Of a DNA stretch of 64,000 nucleotides, positions 23,501-35,789 are shown one piece after another. The stretch's first letter is position 1. Every line of letters begins with the position of its first letter. The position numbers were made by a program, and so were the translations under genes. Source of the DNA: Burhinus oedicnemus. Its lineage: Eukaryota; Chordata; Aves; Charadriiformes; Burhinidae. The stretch covers positions 1,826,094 through 1,890,093 of the forward strand of contig VFFE01008521.1 in NCBI GenBank assembly GCA_008921705.1, read 5' to 3'. Below the pieces are notes generated by a model. It was given only the letters and a program-made list of their open reading frames with translations. It had not been told where the DNA came from and did no database searches.

Positions 23501-24175
23501 CTGTCTTAATAGCAAATGATATCTTAATAGTAACAATACAAAGCATGTACTAAATTTTAACTTTTCTCTAGTAAACACATATTACATATATGCTTTTTTC
23601 AAATGGCAGTTACCCCTGTTATTTTAATTGCAGTGATTGCTTTTTTGAATGTCATAAGCTGAGCCCAGATGCAGTTACGTTAATTTGATGGTGTTTTACG
23701 CATAAGAACTTATTGACATAAATTCTGTTCGCAACTTAACTCTAAAATGCCATTTGTCTTAACAAGGTTAGTTGACGGTCATTCCTTTACTGAAGGGAAG
23801 CTGGAGGAAGAGATGTTAGAGTAGAAACTGGAAGACAGCGACTTGAGGAGACTTCGCCAGCTGCATAGACAAACAAGGCTTACTTTATTATTGCCTTAAT
23901 AAAAGCTATTGAGCCCTGAGTACATAGTAGTTTCTTGGCACCTCGTACCCTGTGTGCATGGAACATCCGATTCTCCTGTTAAGTGGTCTGTGCAGTTACA
24001 CTTGATTTCTCTGGCCCATTTTTCTTCGCTTTCCAGCCATGCTGTGGTCTCACTAAACAAACTCCTAAGCAACTACTATAAAACTCTTTGAAAAAAGAAA
24101 AATACCCAGAAGGTGGGTCCCGCTCCTGCCTGGTACTGAGCAGCCTGAATTCCCGTGCAGCCCAGCAGGAAAGGG
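20541..24175. other. AT-rich noncoding sequence
   Basis: Contains an AT microsatellite at 20879-20903 and a GC-richer patch at about 22120-22310 of unknown origin. The stretch 22370-22680 is AT-rich, non-repetitive and holds several TAATTA-type cores; it is another candidate regulatory patch. No exon recognised. Confidence 0.55.
20879..20903. repeat. (AT)n microsatellite
   Basis: Alternating AT with a single GT interruption, about 25 bases. Confidence 0.85.
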
Positions 24176-24828
24176 GTTGTTATAGTTTGAGAAACCCACA
24201 ACAATTTATTGTCATATAGCCAATTATTCTATCCCCTGATGACCCCTCCCCACCCAGGAAGGGGAATCGGGGAAAAAGCAAGGAAACCCGAGGGTTGAAG
24301 TATAAACAGATCTAATAAAATAAGACTAGGTAATTAATAACACTAAAGAGCTAATATTGATCCCGATACCAATATAAAATATACAAGGATTATACTCGGC
24401 CAACTATATCAGTAGGAAGCTGTGCACTCCCAGCAGTGGGCAGCAAATGTTGGACACGGGGAGCACTACGGCTCTGGGAGGAAGGGAAGGGCTCAGGGGT
24501 CCGGCACTGGGGCAAGAAGTTCTCTGGATCGCTGCCATCAAAGGAGAGAGAGAACTTTGCAGCAAACTATCTTAATTTATATTGAATGTGCTGTTCATGG
24601 TATGAAATAATGCTGCTGGGCAGCTTGGGTCAAGTGCCCAGGTCTTGCTCCTCCTCATCCCTGCACCTGGTGAGCTCAAAACCACTGAGACCTTGAAACC
24701 TGCACACCATAGCTGGCTATAAAGTAAATATTTTCACAAATTCAGACACTAGAGTCTTCTAAAAATACAGTTTTCCCAAGCGTTAGAAGACAAATTTAGT
24801 CCTGTGTCGCTCAAACCAGGAGAGGGGT
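24173..24828 (-). mobile_element. Solo LTR of an avian endogenous retrovirus, minus strand
   Basis: The LTR proper spans 24178-24823 and is flanked by an exact 5-bp duplication GGGGT (24173-24177 and 24824-24828), the size typical of ERVL-type elements. On the minus strand it ends in ATAACA. It begins TCTCCTGGTTTGAGCGACA, with one change from the usual TG start. It is closely similar along its whole length to the LTR at 41240-41921. No gag, pol or env sequence is next to it, so it is a solo LTR left after recombination between the two ends of a provirus. The exact family name is not known to me. Confidence 0.88.
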
Positions 24829-27800
24829 GCACCCAGCACATCGCAGGAATGGGCAGGAGCTTGTCTGAGCAGACCCGGGTTTAGCACTGCATGCCCTACT
24901 GCCTCTTGCTGGAAATCAAAATTGCAGATGCGTGGGATAGCTCCAGGAGCTAAAAAATCTGCAAGACTGATTCTCTGTGTATTTCTTTTTGTTTGGTTTC
25001 TAAAGAAGATTTTGCATTAGCTAAACTGTATTTACATGAGCCAAAAATAAGTAACTTTACCTGGATCACAAGCTCTTGAGCCTTTTTGTATTGTCTTGGT
25101 ATATTGTTTAGTACTCTCAGGGTCTTGGTATCTCCAGTATGATACATTTCCAACTAGAAAACTTAACTATGACAACTATTTTAATGAGTTAAAGAATGCT
25201 AATTCATGGTAACAAAAAAAGTTATTTTTTTAGAGAATATTTTAGACAGAAGTAAGGAAAAAATTGAACTATGTGAAATTTGTGTGCTATAAAAGTGAAA
25301 ATGTTTTTGAGTATTACACAAAGCATTCAAAATAGTTCTCATGAATAGTTTTTTTGGTCTAGTCCACGAATGAAAAATATAGCATCTGGCTTACCTTTTT
25401 AATAGCCATTCAGAGAAAGCTATGCTGTACTTGATCAATATTCTTGAAGAAGGTTGATGAATATTCATTATGCTTGAAAATGACCATTCAAGAAAGAGGT
25501 GATGAATAGGTCCCAGTCCTGAAACAAAAGATAATACCATAGTGGTCTGAACTTAGCCAGCATGTCTTGGTTAATAATTCCTAGTTAATTGTTTTTGATT
25601 TTTAACTGTAACTGAGGTTGATTGTAACTATTGAGTAGAACAGGGGATTTTGTTGTTCTCACATGGGAAAGAGTGAGTCTATAGGTTACTAAGTGCTCTA
25701 GTTTTCATGCAACAAAGCACATGCGTAAGTCATTAAATGGCTTCACTCAAGCCTTCAGGCATTCTTTGTGGTTAAACATGAAGAAGATTTTGCTGGACGG
25801 AGATCTGAATGAAGTTCTGAAAAGATCATAATCCTAACATTTCTTTGTATAGTTAGTATACTCGAATAAGCTTGTTTTATTTACTGCCTTAGGATGAGCC
25901 ATTTGACAGAATCCCTTCAGCTTCTTTAATTAGTCAAGGATGGGGATACACTGGTGGTTCCCTGTTACTAACACAAAGCAGAGCAAGTGACTTGCAATAT
26001 CTGATCCTGGAGAACGTTTTTATTTTTGCTGTATTCAGATTGGAAATACCGTGTAAAAGTCGTTCTCAAGTAGTTCTTACATTTGATATTGAAGATGCAT
26101 TTTACGTTGAAGATGGTCTGTTTATGCTCTCAAAAACTGGTCTCTTGCTGAAAATGTTTCAATATATATTATTTTACAAGTTTTATTGTTCTTTGTATAG
26201 ATAATGGGCAATGAAAATATATCACCCTTGATGAAACACGTGAAAATTAGTGGAGACTTATGTTCTGCAGAGCTATGGAGTTTATTATAAATTTTGTTTC
26301 CAGACCTCAAAAGGTGACAATTTTGCTGATTTAATCTGCTATGGCTTTTTTTTCAGTGCATTGAAATATCTGCTATAAAGTAATATCATTGAGAAAGAAA
26401 ATATAATTCAACTTAAAATGAATTAAGACTGAAAGTAAGTTTTGAATAGGAAGCCCAAAAAAAAAAAAAAAAAAGGAAACATTTTTTGCAATGGGAAGAG
26501 TATGAATTTCAAGATTTACTGTTGGAAAATGGAGTAAATGAATGCTTTTGTGGCTGATAGGTTCACAGGCTACAGGTTCACATATTTGTATGTCCTGATA
26601 CTTTTTTAATCTGCATTTGATTATGATCATTTTTTAAGGCTGAATTTTTTTTAACCTTAGCTTTTGTATAATTTCATTGGACTCTGAGATGGTTTAGGTG
26701 GTAAAGAAACAGAATATCTAATATTAGAGCGCAATCCATAGTGTCGTGATTAGTCAATGCTGTGCAAAATGGTAATGTGAGATTACACCCTTTATGGCAG
26801 CGTCTCCCTTCACGCAAACTGCAGCTGAAGTCTTTTAGAGGAGAAAGAGGGCCTGGGCTTGCTTCTTGTGCTCATTTATGGTGTCTGAGTAGATCACACT
26901 CTTTTGCACAGTAGTGAAGGCTAATGCTGATTAGGAACTAGCAAACCTAATCAGTTTTACTTCATTTCGAAGTTTCACAATTTTGTATAACTCATCTTAT
27001 TTTTACAAATAGGCAAATGACTTTATTTTGCCTCTGGCCCCTTAAGAAAGTCTACTTGGTTCTATGACCTTTAAGACATGAGCAGGATACCTTTATTTAA
27101 ATAGCACTGAAACTTTTATTTTTATTTACTTACTATTGTAAAAAGTTTCTTTTCATTTGCATATCCTGTTATTGAAATCTCTAAGGACACTTGCAATTAG
27201 TTCTTCATGCTGGTTTTAGCATCTCTGCACTGCAACACAATTTGCTGTACATGTAAGTCTTACAGATCTATACTCGCTATTGGATTTTCTGTGTAGACGT
27301 ATCTCTTTCCAGAGGGATAGTGAGGCAGTGAAACAAGGTAATGGAAGGCAAAACGGGAGGTGAAGCAGTGAGGACCGTGCTGTGTGTGCCTCCTTCACCC
27401 CACTTGAGAGTGTGACAGAGGAAGGGCTAAGGGCAAACAGTGCCGTGGTCTGAGCTGGAAGAAGACCGGGCTCAGTCCTCCCACCCCAGCAGGAGCATCC
27501 CCAGGAACTCATTGGAGCTCGCTCTGAGTATGGCAGACGATTTTGAAAAAAACCCCAAAAGACAGCATCTGTTACGTGTCTTCTATTTATAGATTAGGTA
27601 AATATGTTCATCTTTTGATTTCATGTCTTTGAAAAATAGTGAGGATCATTACTATTAACGTATGAATATCATCTTGGCTTTCATGTGTTGGCTCAGAGCC
27701 AGTTTTATGAGTTTTTAATGACGTTGCCAAGTTCATCAGGTTCTCTCATGTAACTGAGGTTATTCATGCAGATAAGCGGTTAGAGGGCCAATGCCTGGTA

Positions 27801-29914
27801 TCTTTACAAACACCTAAGGCCTTCCAAAAGAGATTTAATGGCATGACTCACAGACACAGTACCCCCAGTCTAAGTGCTTTAACAGTTACCTATGTAGCTG
27901 AAGATATTTGATAATTGATGACATTTAGTAAATAGAAATTGCCTTTTATTTTCATGCAATGTAAGTCAGCAAGAGTACAATATTCAGGTTTTTTTTATTC
28001 AGTGAGCTTCTGTTTAGCTTGCATCAATGGTAAAAGAAAAACATAAAAGGAGGAAACAAAAAGATAGCTGTTCCTTCTTCCCACTAATTTAACTGGGCTG
28101 CAAACATTAGTGCAACAGTATGGCAGAGAGTTCTAGAGGTTGTTTTTTTGTTTTTTTTTTGTTTTTTATTCTAGGCTGGGTTCCCAAAACAGCTTAATTG
28201 AAATTCACTGGAAGTTAGGTTTCTTTCATTTAGGCCTAATTTGGTAATGCTCAGAGTGAAAGGTATCTGAGGATGAGGACAAACTCTTTGTATATAACCT
28301 ATCATGGTGGGGAACAACCTTATGCGCTAACAATGCAAATAATAATTGAAGAAAGAGGGTGTTTTTATCTATGTTTTTATAGTATTGTTTTGGTTTTGAT
28401 ATTTTTTGAAAATAGGAAGTTATCATTTCAAAAATGAAACACCTTTAATTGAGATGCTCAATATGCTTATTTAAAATTTCAAACAAGGAAAATGCAAGGG
28501 ATCTTAACAATGATCTCCATAGGATATTTATTCTACAGCATATGTTTGCAGCTGAATTATCACTTATCAGCAGTTATCAGAAAATTTATAGCAAAAAAGC
28601 AGAACAGATCAAGATATCTATGCTATAACAGAGTAATTATAGTAACACACACACAAATAGTAATGAATCATGATGCTTCATTGGTTCCAACTTTATTATA
28701 CTGCTGCTTAGCAGCGTTTCCTGTCCAGGAATATGCATATTTATCCTATCTTAAATACAAGTTCATATAAAATATGATCCATATTTAGCAACTAATAGAA
28801 AACATCTACAGTGTTTCACGGACAACATGGGGCTTCAGCCTTACCTTCCTTAAAAAGGCATGCAATCATATCATTTTTAAAAGGTACTTTACAAATGGTA
28901 TTAAAGTATGCTATTTCATAATCTTTTCCTAAATGTTCATCGATTTTAAGAGAAATCTCTCTATTACTCCCAGACTGGGATATTTATGCTAATGTTTTCA
29001 AAGCATCCAACATGAAATATTACAGGCTGGAGTCTTTCATGTGTTTTGCTGTAAGCATATAAAACAATGCAATGATACATACCAAGCCAAAGTATCATGG
29101 AATTGATGATGCAAAGGTCTGGAAAGAGCAAGACGTGTCTTTTGTGAATGGCCTGTGCTCTAGAGCAGTACTTTAACTGGAACATACGACATACAGTTTA
29201 TCAAGACTTATGTAATCTCCTGTTCTTTGATCACCATGGATATTTTGAGTAGGTCTCTGGGAGCAAAGAGGATCTCTCATGTCTTCCTAGAAAACGGCAA
29301 AACAATATTGCTAGCATTCCTAGGTACTGATAGGTATTAATTTCATAGAAATAGTGCAAATAATAGCGGGGACTTGTTACCCACACTAGTAAGAGAATAC
29401 TTTCCTCCAGCATTCAGGAATTTTAGAAAGGAAGGTGGATTCTCCAAGCTGATCTGGGTTACACAGATCACATCAAAAACAAAAGAAAACAAAACCGTGG
29501 AGATCCTTTTTCCAGCACAAACAGTTACAGCCTGGTTTTCAAGAGATGCTTAGATAAGGTGGGAATTAGCCTTCCCCAAACTCAAACATTTATAGACTGA
29601 TTTTCCAGGAGATAATGCAGCTTTTATTATTTGCATACATGTTGTGTATGTATTGCTTGGATTTTATTGTTTGTTTTGCTCTCTCACCACTTTTTTAATC
29701 AGCTTGCTATTTATTTTGAGCTTTCTAATTATTTCCCTGATAAAGAATATGTACCTCTCCGTAACAGAACCCGTCAATTGCAAATATTGGATTATCTTCC
29801 ATCAGATAAAACTTCCATTACAGCATTTGTTAACATTTTCCTGTCTGCCATACTACGGCTAATTTTGGTTGCAGCATATTAAAATACCCTGCTCGATACT
29901 GTTTTACACAGAAT
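24829..29914. other. AT-rich noncoding sequence
   Basis: About 5 kb with an A-run at 26457-26474, a T-rich tract at 28141-28167 and a slightly GC-richer patch at 27330-27530. No exon, RNA gene or transposon recognised; frames are under 100 codons. Confidence 0.6.
26457..26474. repeat. Poly(A) run
   Basis: Eighteen A residues. No retrotransposon body is recognised beside it, so it is listed as a simple repeat. Confidence 0.85.
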
Positions 29915-30474
29915 AAAAAGGACTAGGGGGGTGATCATCCCCCTGTGCACAGCACTGGTGAGGCCCCACCTTGAATCCTGTGTTCAGTTTTGGGCCCCTC
30001 ACTACAAGAAATACATCGAGGTGCTGGAGCATGTCCAGAGAAGGGCAATGAAGCTGGTGAAGGTTCTGGAGCACAAGTCTTACGAGGAGTGACTGAGGGA
30101 ATTGGGGTTGTTCAGCCTGGAGAAAAGGAGGCTGAAGGGAGACCTTATGGCTCTTCACAGCTACCTGAAAGGAGGTTGTAGAGGGGTGGATGTCAGTCTC
30201 TTCTCCCAAGTAACAAGCAATAGAACAAGAGGAAAAGTTGCTCCAAAGGAGGTTTAGATTGGATATTAGGAAAAATTTCTTCACCAAAAGGGTCATCAAG
30301 CATTGGAACAGGCTGCCCAGGGAAGTGGTGGAATCACCATCCCTGGAAGTATTTAAAAAATGGGTAGACGCGGAGCTGAGGGACATGGTTTAGTGGTGGT
30401 TTTGGCAGTGTTAGTTAATGGTTGGACTTGATGATCTTAAAGGTCTCTTCCAACCTAGGTGATTCTATGATTCT
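29915..30474 (+). mobile_element. CR1 LINE, 5'-truncated, plus strand
   Basis: Begins inside ORF2 and ends in the CR1 3' UTR with fewer than two copies of the terminal repeat (GATTCTATGATTCT). It is the only copy here on the plus strand. Its 3' UTR (GGACTTGATGATCTTAAAGG followed by CTTCCAACCTAGG) belongs to a different CR1 subfamily from the copies at 15872 and 20154. Confidence 0.95.
29931..30257 (+). pseudogene. CR1 ORF2 C-terminal remnant with internal stop
   Basis: Reads in one frame through [38 protein letters not shown] and [19 protein letters not shown] at 30090-30092 interrupts it directly after YEE, where CR1 copies usually have an arginine. This fits a CGA-to-TGA change through CpG decay. 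The frame ends at 30255-30257 after a small deletion relative to related copies. Inactive. Confidence 0.85.
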
Positions 30475-31047
30475 AAATACGATTGCTAATGTGGAGGCAT
30501 CAGGCTTTCAGTGCAATTTCTACAGCTTGCATTAAGGAATAAGGCTTCATAAATGTATCAGACATGACTGGTGTGCGTGCAGAAGAGGCAGTGCGCTACA
30601 CGCTTCTGGACAGAAACGCGGCTCTCCAAGGATAGGATCCCCATAGCTTGGTAAACATCTTAGAGGATCCTTTTCTGCCATCACAGCTGTCATCTTCACG
30701 GCCATTAGGGCTTGAACCTATAAACATGAAACAATTTATTGCAACAGTAGGCAAGAACTCCACTTTGAGAGTTGGCAAGGATAACATTTTTGAACTCTAT
30801 TGATCAAAGAGTTTCTCTAGCAGAAAGGCTTATTTTCATGTAGTCATCTAGAAAAGTTATGGCTAGGATCCAGCAAAGTGTATGCTTGACTTTCTTTGCA
30901 TTCTGAATCAACATTAGCATATATGTGAAGCAAACTGTGGGTATAGGTAGGTGGTAAAATTAAAAGTATGTAAAAATCAATGTATACGCATAGTGTTTGC
31001 AGAAACAACATTTGGGGAAAAGATAAGATCCTGATAAACCCCACTTC
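30475..31047. other. Short noncoding spacer between two CR1 copies
   Basis: No features recognised in about 570 bases. The CR1 copies on its two sides lie in opposite orientation, with their 3' ends facing each other. Confidence 0.6.
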
Positions 31048-31325
31048 ATCATAGAATCGTAGAATGGTTTGGGTTGGAAGGGACCTTCAGAGATCATCTA
31101 GGCCAATCCCCTTGCCCTGGGCAGGGACATCTTTAACTAGATCAGGTTGTTCAAAGCTCCATCCGACCTCACTTTGAACACTTCCAGTGATGGGACATCT
31201 AGAGCTTCTCTGGGCAACTTGTTCCAGTGTCTCATCACCCTTATAAAACATTTCATCCTTACATCCAATCTAAATCTACTCTCTTTTAGTTTAAATCCAC
31301 TGTCCCTTTGTATCTTTTCTTCTAA
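31048..31325 (-). mobile_element. CR1 LINE fragment, older copy
   Basis: The left end has a decayed terminal repeat (ATCATAGAATCGTAGAATGG as read on the plus strand) followed by a recognisable but mutated CR1 3' UTR: TTGGAAGGGACCTTCAGAGA, then CACTTCCAGTGATGGGACAT. It carries more substitutions and a small deletion compared with the first copy and contains no open ORF2. Confidence 0.9.
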
Positions 31326-34300
31326 GTAGCAGTATTTCCTGTCCTTGTACAGGTAAATTAGAGGATCAGAAAATAAATTAAGGTGTTTTTTTTATTAGTA
31401 AGACAGGCTCATGCTCAGGAATGTATCAAACTGATCCTTGTTGCTTATTGGCTGCTCTGGCTCTGCTCTCCTGCTGTAAGGAAGGACTGCTTAGATAGTA
31501 GAGGAATTTCACTAGTGTTTAGCTTTTCCAGAAATCTTTAAGCCAAATCAGTTTGGTCTTAGTCTTAAATGTTGGATCAAACTGTTTATGTTGTGCAAGC
31601 TTAAAGTCTTCTATCTACACGCGTTTACTTATGATCTGTCAGTCATCTGGTTCTATAAATACCATGTTGATACGGATTAAGACAGAAATATTAGTATTTT
31701 TTCCTGAAAAGAATTCTTGTTTGATTTTTTTTTTCCTGAGAATACATGAGCAACCATGTTTTTCTTCTCTTTGAGCAGGAGGCATTTTTCTAGAGAAATA
31801 GTTTAATCTTCCTTAGATAGATACCATACAAAAAGTGAATCTTCTACAACAGGCCTGTCCTTTGTGTTTACCTATGTCACCTCTGCTGACTTTACTGAGA
31901 TAATTTTGGCTACTTTTTACTTCTACTGGCACTATGGATTCAATATAATTCAGGCAAAACCATGAGGTTCTATTCTAGGACACCAAATTTAACTTCTGGA
32001 TAAGATACTATTACAAAACCTCACGAATATGGTAAGTAAGGAAAGGAAAAAAATAGGTTAGGGAGATGTGGAAGAGAGGAACAGTCTGACTCGGAAATTC
32101 AGGAATGTATATGCAGGGCTAGCAGTTCAAAAAGCTGTATTTCTAGTTTAAATTCAAGAGGTTTTGACCTGGAAATAATTGGTAAGAAAATTATATTGCA
32201 CGATTTTAATCACTTTTCAGACTAGAGATATATTGAAATTGCAAATACAAGCAACTATTACCTAGTTACACTAAATTAGAAGAAGAAGATAAACTACATC
32301 TAAACTGATGAGGCTGTTCATCTAATCCCACAGCTACAACTTTCTGTACGGAGTTCCAAGGTTTGGGGTAAAGGTGACTCGTCTGATTTATGTCCTTCAT
32401 TCATTTACTTTTCCATTCATTTGTTTGCTGATTTTTAAAACATTTAAAACAGCTTCTCAGTTTTCTATCAATAGGAATAGTTGTGACATACCAGTAATTC
32501 CTGGTTTCAAAGTTGTTTAAAGCCTGAATTTCTTTTATACACGCTTGCTATCTAGGGTTCCAGTATTTTCTCGTAACATTTACCTTTTATTAAATAAAAT
32601 ACATTTTCAGTGGACAAATTATCATTGCATCCCCAGGTACTTCCTGCAGTAATTTCAATTGACTGGAGTGTATGTGCTTGTGAGAACAGAGATGCACTGA
32701 GTCAACAAGACACTCATTATACTATGAGAAGCTTTTATTTTCACATAGCAAGAGGAGCATTATGGACCATTGTTCTCTTTTTCTCCTAGAAGGATTTTCC
32801 ACCGTACTAATAATTCCAGAAATGGATGCTCTGTTACATGTTCAAAGAAACTCCTGGCAAGACCATAAGAAATATAGGCTATGCTACACAGACACATTCT
32901 TTATGAATGTACTGAACTTTCAGCATTTAAGAGACAATAGTGTGGAAAAACAACAGCAGCAACAACCAACAGAAACAACCAACCAGCACCCCTCCCCCCC
33001 ATTCTTCTCTCACGATAAAAATTTATTACCTGATTATTGTTGGGTTTGCTTCATGGAAGAGATGACAAAACCACTCGCTGTCTTTTATGTCTCACTGTAT
33101 GGACGCAGATCGCAAGAGCTATCTGAATATCACCCCAGAGAGGTTATTTCTGTGCTTTCTCTACATTTTCAAACAAGGTGTGGGCGTTTTTTCCCCCACG
33201 TATATTATTCTCATTCTCTAAGTGCTTGTTACAAATTGACTGTTAATTTATCAAGTACATGTAATGGATGTTGCCCATTTGAGATATAGTTGACCTTCTA
33301 AAGGTTGTATTTATTCATTTACGTCTTTGGGAAGCCCATTGCCAAAGTTTATCAAAAGCCTTTCAGACCTGCCAATTGGCATGGGAATATCACCGGATTA
33401 CTAATGCATTCTGCTTCTCTTGGTCTAGTTAGCAAATGAGAAATGTACACTTCTGGTATTTTGTACTTCAGGTTGATGCTAAAGCAAGAAGCACAGAATG
33501 AGCATGTTTGTAAAAGCAGACTGTGTCCTGGTGAATGCTAAAAAGCAAACACACATATGGATTGGAAAGGTATTGTTTGAATGAAGAGGTGAAATTTCCA
33601 TTTTTCCGTTCAACAGGGCATTTTTTGCTGTGTCACACATGAAGTCTTAGATATTTACTCATGATTCCTACTATTGTGGATTAAATACAGTTTTCTTAGT
33701 ACAAGTATAAGAAATTCCATCTCATTAAACTAAAGGAGACAGGGAGAAAGCTAGATTTCCACATCTGTTAGAGAATTTATAGAAGTCATTAGAGATGTAA
33801 TAGTGTATAATTATATAGTACTGACTGCAGTCAGAATCAAGACTAGTAAATGTTGGTACACTAAGAGCATTTCCGAAAAAAAAGAAAAAGAAAATAAAAA
33901 AAAATCTTAGTATTTTTTTAGTTTATGCTCATCAAACAGGTCAGCCAGCCATGGATGGGTGTAACAACAGAGGAACTTGTAAAAGCTCCATTTTTTGCAG
34001 ACTAACCAATTTGTCTGTGTCCCTGTTTAGCTTGTAAGCAAGCGAGTGTGATGTTTCAAGTATGTGGTAGAAATGGAACCGAATTCAAAATACAAACATG
34101 AAAAATATTTTTCAGAATGTTTAACCAGGAAGTAGAAAGTAGCTCTGCCTTGTCTACCTGTAAGAAGGATCTCTTGGATTTATGTACTTACTCTCTTCCC
34201 ACAAAAGTGAAGGGCATTTTTGTCTTACACTCTTGTGTTGCTTGGACCACTTGAGAGTGAGCTTAGACTGGCTGCTTGTGAGAGATGAGAAAATAGTTAC

Positions 34301-35525
34301 AGTTATTTTGTTTCTACACGAGTCTTGAGGGCTCTGGCTTTTTCCTGCTTAATATTGCAGATATATACATAGGAAGTGGCGCCTAGCAGCAGAGCAGTGA
34401 TTGCATAGCACCACACAGAGGGCAAGTATATTTCCATTTCTTTTTCATGCATCATTTAGTGCTTGATGCAGTGATTTTGCATATCCTTTAAGTAATCAAG
34501 GTGTACAGAGAGAAAGGAAGGAAGGAAGAAAAAATAAAAGGAGACAAAGAAAGAAAGAAGGGAAAGCAAGCAAGCAAGCAAGAAAAGGAGAGAAGCTTTG
34601 GCAAGTCAAGTAACTGTTGGAACACTGAGCAGCAATGACATTGTCACTCTCCTGCACTCAGATCAAGATATCACGTGTCTTCAAATTTAGACATAATTTG
34701 TGTGTCCTGTAATGCGAAGGGGGCAGAGTACAACAGCAGGCAATTACATTCAATCCTTGGTAATTCCAGCTCCTGCCAGTTAACTTGTATGGGATAGGAT
34801 TTCTGAGGCAGTGAAAAGCTAAATGGAGGAAGGCTCACAGTCAGGTCTGCAGCAGCCTTTCATGGCCCTAGAAGTACGACACCCTTTCACTGCCTGGGGA
34901 ATGACCAAAGCAATAGTGTCTGCGCTCCTTACAACAGTCTGGCTTGAAAATTCATTTTAAATCTCCATTGTAACTTTAAGGTATTTGCTAATAGGGAAAT
35001 TAGTATGACATCACTAGCACTGCCTGCTCTCATCAAACACAAATCTCTTCTGGACCGAGCAGATCCGAGCAGATAGAGAAATATAATGGGGGCATTGTTA
35101 CTCTGAACATTGCAATATGTTTAATTCTCATTGTGTTTTGTGTTACATCTCCGAAAGAATCCTTGAAGGTAAAATTTCCATTTCTCTTATCTCCATTCAG
35201 CCCTTTTATATTCCCTCATACGTCCTTTGATTGTGCAGACTGAAGTCTAATAAATATTTCGGATTTCTTTGTCATTCATTTTGGGATAAGTCCACTACAA
35301 ACTCTATGGATAGCAGTCACATTAAACCCCGTAATGCAACTTTACATATTTCTAAGGTTTTCAGAAGATTAGCCTAGTGGTGATGGTTTGAAAGTAACAT
35401 GACAGTTTGGAAGTAACAAAAGATCTTGAGGCTTATGTTCCTGCCATCTAAGCCCAGTGTCAAAATCTCCAAAACTGACATTCCACTTCACCTAAACTGT
35501 AGAGAAGGCAAATTCATTAGCAATA
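31326..35525. other. AT-rich noncoding sequence
   Basis: About 4.2 kb. The largest frame (32762-33289, 175 codons, plus) has a short Gln run and no recognised domain; it is not called a gene. A purine microsatellite lies at 34509-34596. The stretch 35090-35280 is AT-rich and non-repetitive, with possible factor sites only. Confidence 0.55.
34509..34596. repeat. Purine-rich compound microsatellite
   Basis: GGAA units pass into AAAG and then CAAG units over about 88 bases. Almost pure purine on the plus strand. Confidence 0.85.
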
Positions 35526-35530
35526 AGTTG

Positions 35531-35785
35531 CGGAATCACAGAACGCTGAGGTTGGAAGGGACATCTGGAGGTCATTGGGACCAAAACCCCTGCTCAAGCA
35601 GGGTGAGCTGGAGCCGTGTCCAGATGGCTTTTGAGTATCTCCAAGGATGGAGACTCCACAACCTCCCTGAGCAACCTGTGCCACGGCTCAGTTACCCTCA
35701 CAGTAAAAAAGTGTTTCCTAATGTTCAGAGAGAAACTTCTGTGTTTCAGTTTGCTCCTGTTGCATGCCCCTTAAGAAGAGCATGA
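35531..35785 (-). mobile_element. CR1 LINE fragment of a divergent, older subfamily
   Basis: Starts with a decayed terminal repeat (GGAATCACAGAACGCTGAGG) followed by GTTGGAAGGGACATCTGGAG and a 3' UTR that keeps the TCCAAGGATGGAGACTCCAC and CAACCTGTGCCA landmarks of CR1. The wording differs from the younger copies and matches older avian CR1 types. No open ORF2 remains. The right boundary is approximate. Confidence 0.85.
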
Positions 35786-35789
35786 CTCA

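Noticed and set aside
29904..30386. 160-codon minus-strand frame
   Set aside because: Antisense to the plus-strand CR1; the real coding direction is plus.
32762..33289. 175-codon plus-strand open frame with a short Gln run
   Set aside because: No domain, signal or family recognised; the composition looks like translated noncoding DNA and the Gln run comes from a CAG/CAA patch. No splice or promoter context supports it.
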